Below are positions 58,109 to 64,000 of a DNA stretch of 64,000 bases, piece after piece. Each line of letters opens with the position of its first letter. Within the stretch, counting starts at the first letter, position 1. Origin of the DNA: Zhaonella formicivorans. Its GTDB lineage: Bacteria > Bacillota > DUOV01 > Zhaonellaceae. The notes beneath the pieces are model-generated. The model saw only the letters and a program-made list of their open reading frames with translations. It ran no database searches and was not told the origin of the DNA. The stretch lies in the NCBI RefSeq assembly GCF_004353525.1, contig NZ_CP085524.1:1398142-1462141 (forward strand). Direction: 5' to 3'. The position numbers were made by a program, and so were the translations under genes.

Positions 58109-60088
58109 ATGGATGAAAAACTATTGGAAAAACAGCTCAGCAGGCTCAAAAATCAACTGCCTGTCAATCAGCAGTTCAAGCAAAACCTAAGGCAATCCTT
58201 TGTTCAGCTAAGACAAAACAAATGGCGCTTGAAGTCCTCGGCAGCTTTAGTTGCCGCGGCAGCCTGCTTGGCGTTTTTAATTTATTTGCTGTTTCCCGGC
58301 TATTTTGTGGACAAAGCCAATGCCGCAGCTTTAAAGATCTCCAATCAAATCTCCTTTGTGGATATCGGCGGCGGCCCGAATCTGGGGGTGGCAGAATACA
58401 ATGGAACCATTTATCTCCCAATTGCCGGCAAAGGGCTGTTTGCTTATGACCAAAAAGGTCTGCACAAGCTGTCCGGCGAGGAAATTGGGTTTGTCAGGGC
58501 GTCTTCTGACGGCAACAAACTGGCGCTTTCAGTTGGCGGCAGCCTTAAGGTTTATGATTTGGTTAATGATACAATTACGGAAATATTGGCCGGAGACAAG
58601 ACATCTACCTATTATGAGCAGCCGTCCTGGTCGCCAGACAACCAACGTATTATTTATACCAAAAAGGTTATAGCGCCACAGGAGCCCCATGGGTTCACGG
58701 TAAAAGAGTCAGGGATATATGAAATTAATGTCAACACCCGGAGCATTAGCCGGAAATTGGCTGACGGAGCTTATCCTTCCTATGTAAAAGGTTCTGAAGG
58801 AATCATTTTTGAGAGGGAAAATAAAGTGATCTTTAAAAATTTGCAAGACGGCTCGGAAAAAGTAATTGATGCCGGCAGGTTTCCCTCCGTCTCCCCCAAT
58901 GGGGAATACGTTGCCTACGTCAAAACGGAACGCAAAGTACGAAAGCTTGCCGGAAATGCCTCGGTAGGAGAGTCTTTAAGCAATGTATGGATAGCAGACG
59001 TTAACTTAGCCACTAAGAAACAGGTTACTAGCAACTTCCCTTTGCGTTCTGTTGATGAAAAAACATGGGTCGCAGGACTGCAGGCAAGCAGCGTCCCACA
59101 AACACTGGAGTTTTCTGGCATGTATGATTACTATGACCCTGTTTGGGCCGGCGATTCCGGCAGCCTTTTCGTGCTGAAAAACTGCAATGGGGAAGGCGGG
59201 CCTATGCGGCTGATGCGCATCGACTTTTCAACCGAAAAAATGACGGCTGAAAATACTGTAAAAAAGTACCTGCAAGCTGTAGTGCTGAGGGATGATGACT
59301 ATGCCAAAAGCTTAATGAAAAATCCCCCGGAAATCCTGACCGTATCTAACCCCCACCCGGTGGGTTATAAGATTATCGGTACAGGTCAGGAAAACGGCAG
59401 AGAATATGTGGAGGCAGAACTCTATTCCGCCTATACTGCCAACCCCTATTTTGCCGTCGTAAAGTCCAGGTATTACCTCTCCCCCGCTGCTGATGGCTAT
59501 ATTATTGACAGCATTGTTGATCTGGACAGCGTAGAGGTTGGTTCCAAGGATGGTAAAACCGTGACTCTATTCAGTGGGGGAAATGAAAAGGTATTATTTA
59601 AAGACAGCGACCTCCCGGCAGAATATATGCCAGGCGGGCAGCACCGATTTGCCTCACTGGCCTATGACGGACAAACCAACACCGTGGTATTTACGGTCCA
59701 GGCCTTGCAAGACAAAGAACAAAAGGCGGCTGTAAATATCCTGAGCTACAATTTGGCACAGCAAAAATTTAAATTAATCGATCAGGTGAATACCTTAAAC
59801 GGGCAAGTCAATATTGGCGTTGAAAACCTGATTATGGAGCCTGCAGGAAGGTATATAGCGTTGGACCTGTTTTCGGATGACGACCCGGCCTATAGAAGCT
59901 ATGTACGGGTTTATGATTTAAAAACCGGCAAAAAGGTTGATCTGAATTCTTTGTTGGTGCCAAGCGAGATCGAAACTTTACACACCAATTTCTGGGATGA
60001 AGACAAGCTGATAGTCAGGGCCACCGGCCACGGACAAACAATGGGATACATCTACAACTCAATTGAACAAAAACTGCACAGCTTTTAA
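58109..60088 (+). CDS. Membrane-anchored beta-propeller protein, candidate anti-sigma partner
   Basis: A 659-residue protein: a short cytoplasmic N-terminus (residues 1-45), one membrane helix (~47-63), then a large extracytoplasmic part with TolB-like propeller blades (PSWSPDNQRIIYTKK, GRFPSVSPNGEYVAYVK, DPVWAGDSGSLFVLKN, residues ~70-390) and a second mixed domain. The cytoplasmic part lacks an obvious ZAS zinc motif. The 3-base spacing to the sigma gene is typical of sigma/anti-sigma pairs, so an anti-sigma or signal-sensing role is likely, not proven. Confidence 0.7.
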   Translation: MDEKLLEKQLSRLKNQLPVNQQFKQNLRQSFVQLRQNKWRLKSSAALVAAAACLAFLIYLLFPGYFVDKANAAALKISNQISFVDIGGGPNLGVAEYNGTIYLPIAGKGLFAYDQKGLHKLSGEEIGFVRASSDGNKLALSVGGSLKVYDLVNDTITEILAGDKTSTYYEQPSWSPDNQRIIYTKKVIAPQEPHGFTVKESGIYEINVNTRSISRKLADGAYPSYVKGSEGIIFERENKVIFKNLQDGSEKVIDAGRFPSVSPNGEYVAYVKTERKVRKLAGNASVGESLSNVWIADVNLATKKQVTSNFPLRSVDEKTWVAGLQASSVPQTLEFSGMYDYYDPVWAGDSGSLFVLKNCNGEGGPMRLMRIDFSTEKMTAENTVKKYLQAVVLRDDDYAKSLMKNPPEILTVSNPHPVGYKIIGTGQENGREYVEAELYSAYTANPYFAVVKSRYYLSPAADGYIIDSIVDLDSVEVGSKDGKTVTLFSGGNEKVLFKDSDLPAEYMPGGQHRFASLAYDGQTNTVVFTVQALQDKEQKAAVNILSYNLAQQKFKLIDQVNTLNGQVNIGVENLIMEPAGRYIALDLFSDDDPAYRSYVRVYDLKTGKKVDLNSLLVPSEIETLHTNFWDEDKLIVRATGHGQTMGYIYNSIEQKLHSF

Positions 60089-60121
60089 GTAAACACCCCT
60101 TACTAAATAGTAAGAGGCTCA

Positions 60122-60256
60122 GACCGTTGACAAACTCCTTTAGCCCGCATGTATTATGGAACGGGACTTGTTTCGCTCAGCCGTCGGCAGCTTTGCCAAA
60201 GGTCAACGCGTGCGAGCTTGTCCAGAGCGAAATAATACATGCGGGCTTTGTCTACA
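60122..60256 (-). repeat. Palindromic element family A, copy 4
   Basis: A ~135-bp copy oriented like copy 2: left GTTGACAAACTCC, inner CGCATGTATTAT / ATAATACATGCG, right TTTGTCTACA. It lies between converging genes and after the small hairpin TTACTA-AA-TAGTAA. Confidence 0.85.
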
Positions 60257-60268
60257 AGCTGGGCTTTT

Positions 60269-61240
60269 TTATTGAAGCATATTCCACACCAAGGCTGCTG
60301 CCCCAACCACCCCGGCATCCTTGCCCAAAGCAGCCGGTACAATTTCGGCCCGGGCTGCGGGGCCGAAGCCCAGCTCCCGGACCTGGCGGCGCACAGGCTC
60401 AAAGAGCACTTCTCCCACATTGGCTACGCCGCCGCCAATTACCACCCTTTCGGGGTTTAACACGTTAACCAGATTAGCTACACCAACACCCAGGTACAGC
60501 AAAGCCCGCCGGATTACAGCCGCAGCCAGCTCATCCCCTAACTGCCGGGCTTGAAAAACATGCTCGGCCTTTATTTCTCCTCCACCTGCCAATTCTGTCA
60601 CCATGCTTTGTTCGCCCCGGGCTATGCGCCGGCGGACCTGGCGGGCAATAGCGCTGCCCGAGCTAATTGTTTCCCAACAGCCACAATTGCCACAATTACA
60701 AAGCTCTCCCTGAGGGTCTAGCACCATATGCCCCACTTCACCGGCCACACCCCAGGCGCCATGCACCAGGCGACCATCTTGAATAATCCCGCCGCCGATC
60801 CCGGTGCTGATGGTCAGATATAGCATGTGGCGGACGCCGCGTCCACTGCCAAAAAGGTATTCCCCCAAAGCAGCGGCGTTGGCATCATTATCCACTGCTA
60901 CGGGCAAAGAGTAACGCTGCTCAAAACGCTCTTTCAGATTAACGTTTCTCCAGCCGGGGAGATTAGTCAGGTTATGAACAATTCCTTCTTTCCAATCTAC
61001 TATACCCGGCGCACCAATACCAATTCCGGCGACTTGCTCCGCGGAAACGCCGGCTTTGGCCAGGGCTGCATCAAACAAGCAGTTGATCCTTGCCAGCACC
61101 CTTTCAGGGCCTTCTTCACCCCGGGTCCATTCTTGAACCCGTTGCAGAACCTGACCGACAGTATCGACAACGGCCACGGCAATTTTGGTCCCCCCTAAAT
61201 CTATGCCCACAAGGTATTTCCTACAGCCCCCTTGATGCAT
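60269..61240 (-). CDS. ROK-family sugar kinase (glucokinase-like)
   Basis: A 323-residue ROK kinase. N-terminal phosphate loop LVGIDLGGTKIAVAVVD, catalytic Asp in PVAVDNDANAAALGEY, the zinc motif CNCGNCGCWE with the His of EVGHMVLD, and C-terminal VVIGGGVANVGEVL. It phosphorylates glucose or a related sugar. Start ATG has GGAAGGTG upstream. The lacI remnant 57 bases upstream on the same strand suggests former co-regulation. Confidence 0.93.
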   Translation of the reverse strand: MHQGGCRKYLVGIDLGGTKIAVAVVDTVGQVLQRVQEWTRGEEGPERVLARINCLFDAALAKAGVSAEQVAGIGIGAPGIVDWKEGIVHNLTNLPGWRNVNLKERFEQRYSLPVAVDNDANAAALGEYLFGSGRGVRHMLYLTISTGIGGGIIQDGRLVHGAWGVAGEVGHMVLDPQGELCNCGNCGCWETISSGSAIARQVRRRIARGEQSMVTELAGGGEIKAEHVFQARQLGDELAAAVIRRALLYLGVGVANLVNVLNPERVVIGGGVANVGEVLFEPVRRQVRELGFGPAARAEIVPAALGKDAGVVGAAALVWNMLQ

Positions 61241-61296
61241 CCCATCGGCACCTTCCTATCCATTGAATTTATTTAACTATATCATTTATCCAACAA

Positions 61297-62199
61297 CTAG
61301 TCTTTACGCTTACAAGAATTTCTAACCACCAATCGTGGTTGCACTATGATCTCCTCTAGGCCCTGCTGTCCTTCAATCAGCTGAAGCAAACGTTCCATAG
61401 CCAATCTTCCCAGCTCAAAGGTTGGGTTTTCGACGGTTGTCAGCGGCGGAAAAACGCTGGCCGCTATATCTGTATTGTCATATCCCACCACCGAAACATC
61501 ATCGGGCACCCGGTAACCATGGGCATACAAAGCCCTGATAGCCCCGGCAGCCATATAGTCGTTGGCACAGAAGATCGCTTCAGGGGGAGGGCCTGCCTGT
61601 AACATCCGTTCCATAGCCTCGTAGCCGCTGCCGGTTGTAAAATCGCCATACTGCAGCCAACCTTCTCTAACTTTTACCCCAGCCTGCATCACGGCATCAA
61701 CAAAACCCTTTTCCCTGACTACCGCATCATAGTGGTTAGCGGGCCCGTTTATAAAGCCTATACCGGTATGTCCCAAATCTATTAAATGCCCAGTGGCCAG
61801 CCTGGCACCATGATAGTTGTCCAAAGTTACGTTTTTGCTCCTGTTCGGGCAAGCGCTAGGGTTTAGCAGCACATAAGGAAAGTTTCCACGCTCAAGGTCC
61901 TGTAAAAAGCTGTAGTAATAGTTATACTGGGGCACAATGATCATCCCGTCGTTTGATTGATCACGGGACTTTTGCACCAGTAAATTGGTAGCCTCAATCT
62001 CCTCCCAGGTCTTGACGGAAAAGTTGAGTGCATAACCCCGCTGCTCCGCCACGCTCAAAATACCCCGCAACATAGGATAAAAGTATGAGCATTCTCCTGT
62101 CAGATCGGGGTTATGCTGGCTGTTAAGGATATAAAGGCCGATGGTGTTACTTTTCCCGGTAATCAAATTACGCCCCACCGAACTTTGAACATAATTCAA
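61297..62199 (-). pseudogene. LacI-family regulator, 3' portion cut by IS1380-type element
   Basis: From the IS boundary the frame reads LNYVQSSVGRNLITGKSNTIGLYIL, then the full periplasmic-binding-protein-like effector domain (PQYNYYYSF, GARLATGHLIDLGHTGIGFI, AIFCANDYMAAGAI, SVVGYDNTDIAASVFPPLTTV). The open frame extends to 62346, but its first ~49 residues come from the IS end, not from LacI. The HTH lies beyond the IS at 63916-64000. Removing the IS and one target copy restores a normal continuous frame (SRKLN then YVQSSVG). The protein cannot bind DNA in this form. Confidence 0.85.
62195..62199. repeat. 5-bp target-site duplication, left copy
   Basis: TTCAA directly before the IS left end, matched by TTCAA at 63916-63920. 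Confidence 0.8.
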
Positions 62200-63915
62200 T
62201 CTGAAATATTCATAGCCATAATAGGCCATGGAAATTTTGTAACAAAATGGTGTTAAGATATATCTTGCTTTCTCATGTTGGCCCTGTAACCTGTTGTAAA
62301 AAACACGCACAAGGCATTGATATGGTATACGATGTAAGAGATGCATAAAACTGGATGATTTGAAGCTATAGCTGCCCCTTGTTCCTTAATTATGGCTTAA
62401 AAACTAGTTTTTTTAGTAATTTATTCATTTACTAAACAAGGCAAACTGCTTATATTTTGCAAGGTTTGTATAAATGAATTTTGGTATATATAAGAGCTGC
62501 ATAACTTCCAGGTCCAGTAGCGAGCGGAACGTACCAGTTTCCCTGCAATTTTGATTAATTTCAACCGCAGTGTCTCCATTCGGTTTGGTTTCATTGGTTC
62601 AGGCAAGCACAACCTACGAAACCAGTTGTTAAAGTTGTATGCCAACATGGATAACTGCAGTTTTACTGCATTGGATTCAAAGTTAGTGCTGCTAAGTTTG
62701 TGACAAGCGAATCCATTTTTGGCTTCCTTAATAAAGTTTTCCATATGTCCACGTTGACAGTAAAAACGAACGATATTACGCGGTTGTAGTTCCATGTTTG
62801 TCACGATAAACGTGAATTCAAAGAACAATTGTCCAGCAGGCCGTTCCATTTTGACAACAACGCGGCGGGCACGATCCCAACTAGTAGCTTGATACAGAAA
62901 TTCCCGGTAGTGGACTTGCCTTTCATGCAGTCTTTCAGGGTTTAATACTTGGTCCGCCATGGACTGTGCAACAGATTGAAGACGAGCATTGGCTTTTAAG
63001 CGAATTACATATTTATGACCCTTGGTTTCTACTAGTTTAAAGAGTTCTGGAACGGCAAAACCACTATCTGCGCGCAAAACAATTAAAGGATTGCTAACCC
63101 AAGCCTCATACCTTTTAAGGAGTGGACCGACAAATCGCACCACCTGACGAGAAGTATATACGTTGCCAGCACGAAGCTCGGCTTTAAGGCAATCACCTGT
63201 TAGTCCATCAAAACAAAATAGAGGGTGAAACCCCCACTCTTGATAATGAGAATTGAAGTTTGCTCCATATTGATTACCGTAAGCAGTAAAGCCGGAAGAA
63301 TCAAGATCCATAACAAACTGGTCTTGGGGTTTAAGCATATATACTCGCTTTTGTAAGATTTCATTAATATGTTCCAATGATTTTGCAGTTGCAATATTCG
63401 CTTTTTCATTGAACCGGGAGATTGTTGGCTGCGAGGCCAAGCGCTTTTTCCCAGTAAAGCGGTGAGTAGGGGTTCTTCGGCTAACTCATCCGCATGATCA
63501 TCAGCGTGATAACCAGCAAGATGCTGATAAAGCTTTTGGATAACCACATCACTATTAGGATGATCTCGGTGCATAACAGGGTCATCAACTACCAGCATTT
63601 TTTCAACAGTTTCTGAAAGGCCGAGTTTATAATCAAATTCCTTATACAATAACAACCCTGCATCTGAAGTTAGGTCGCCACCATTGAAATTAACTTTTAT
63701 TCGGGAGTTGAAGTTCATGCTATATTCCTGTACACTTTTCATAAGAAGAGTCCTCCTTTGGTAAAGGTTGGTTTGCCAACACCATTACAATACCAAAGTT
63801 TGGGCTCTTTTTCCATGCTTTCATTTCACTTAATGGGTGATATGCTAAAGGCTTATTAATTCTTATTGCACTAAGGTTTTAAAGCTCAACAGATTTTTTA
63901 TATGAATATTTCAGG
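62200..63915 (-). mobile_element. IS1380-family insertion sequence
   Basis: A 1716-bp element bounded by terminal inverted repeats (left TCTGAAATATTCATA, right complement CCTGAAATATTCATA, 14 of 15 bases), inside a 5-bp target duplication TTCAA/TTCAA. It carries one transposase gene in two frames. The 220 bases after the transposase hold only a T-rich region. Confidence 0.88.
62421..63742 (-). CDS. IS1380-family transposase in two overlapping frames
   Basis: A ~440-residue DDE transposase. Frame 1 (from 63742) runs MKSVQEYSMNFN to LLTALLGK. The family sequence continues KRLASQPTISRFNEK in frame -1, to the stop at 62421. DDE residues: D in FVMDLDSSGF, D in VLRADSGF and E in HMENFIKEAK. The switch occurs in the heptamer G GGA AAA (63446-63452), a canonical slip site, where a -1 shift gives exactly the expected GKKRLASQP. 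Either programmed frameshifting or a one-base loss in an A-tract; family members are usually in one frame, which favours mutation. Confidence 0.85.
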
Positions 63916-64000
63916 TTCAATTTTCGCGAGGCTTCAAGCACACGTTTTTTTGTTTCCGCGTTTACCCCGTAGCCATTGTTTAGCGCCAGGCTGGCTGTGG
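63916..64000 (-). pseudogene. LacI-family regulator, N-terminal HTH portion (continues beyond right edge)
   Basis: From the right edge the minus strand reads TASLALNNGYGVNAETKKRV then LEASRKLN, the second half of a LacI-type HTH and the start of the hinge helix, running into the IS end. The start codon and first helix are outside the window. It joins in frame to the 61297-62199 segment when the IS is removed. Confidence 0.85.

Noticed and set aside
61297-62346. Intact 349-residue LacI-type regulator
   Set aside because: The first ~49 residues come from the IS end, and the HTH lies on the far side of the IS.

Overview
The window reads as a chromosomal segment of an anaerobic, flagellated, Gram-positive-type clostridial bacterium, most like the Peptococcaceae (Thermincola or Desulfotomaculum-like; this placement is inference). 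Reasons: FlgM/FlgN/FlgK with CheA/CheB/CheW and a sigma-D-type promoter, AddAB instead of RecBCD, an SLH-domain envelope protein, a Ni-dependent CO dehydrogenase (CooS) with a CooT nickel protein, a flavo-diiron protein, a tungstate-binding protein, and Shine-Dalgarno-rich starts using ATG, GTG and TTG. No rRNA, tRNA or CRISPR array was seen.

Layout. 1-6.1 kb: flagellar and chemotaxis genes on the minus strand (cheW-cheA-cheB, then a sigma-D promoter and flgM-flgN-flgK; flgK runs off the left edge). 6.2-17.9 kb: DacF-type carboxypeptidase, FapA-family protein, CcdA-like membrane protein, TypA, a 43-residue membrane peptide, a YcdB/SLH protein and a large phosphatase-like membrane protein. 17.9-29.5 kb: a minus-strand catabolic island with an isomerase/racemase-family enzyme, a PucR-type regulator, a PreA-like flavin/Fe-S reductase, an amidohydrolase-type protein, a four-subunit molybdenum hydroxylase whose Mo subunit is split in two, and a TRAP transporter. 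I predict it takes up and degrades an N-heterocyclic or related compound. 29.5-34.3 kb: a nickel/cobalt ECF transporter operon (cbiM, PDGLE protein, cooT, cbiQ, cbiO, yigZ) and a lone tungstate-binding protein behind a molybdenum-cofactor-type riboswitch.

34.4-50 kb: flavo-diiron protein, a pyruvate-kinase-C-like protein, a GDT1/TMEM165 family exporter behind a yybP-ykoY manganese riboswitch, addB-addA, a zinc-ribbon/HTH protein behind a cyclic-di-GMP-I riboswitch, a CBS protein, a carboxymuconolactone-decarboxylase-like protein, and a TrpXYZ-like ABC transporter behind an attenuated leader of unknown ligand. 50-56 kb: an apparent operon cysK-cooS-ABC transporter (SsuA/C/B type). 56-64 kb: a five-LysM protein, a decayed FAD oxidoreductase, an ECF-like sigma factor with a membrane beta-propeller partner, a ROK kinase, and a LacI-family gene cut in two by an IS1380-type element with a 5-bp target duplication.

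Metals link several parts: Ni uptake and CooT can supply CooS; the Moco-type switch and TupA fit the molybdenum hydroxylase; Mn export is under its own riboswitch. The spaces between genes carry several repeat families. The clearest is a ~135-bp palindromic element present four times, always next to a terminator-like hairpin, and in two places bracketed by a duplicated hairpin.
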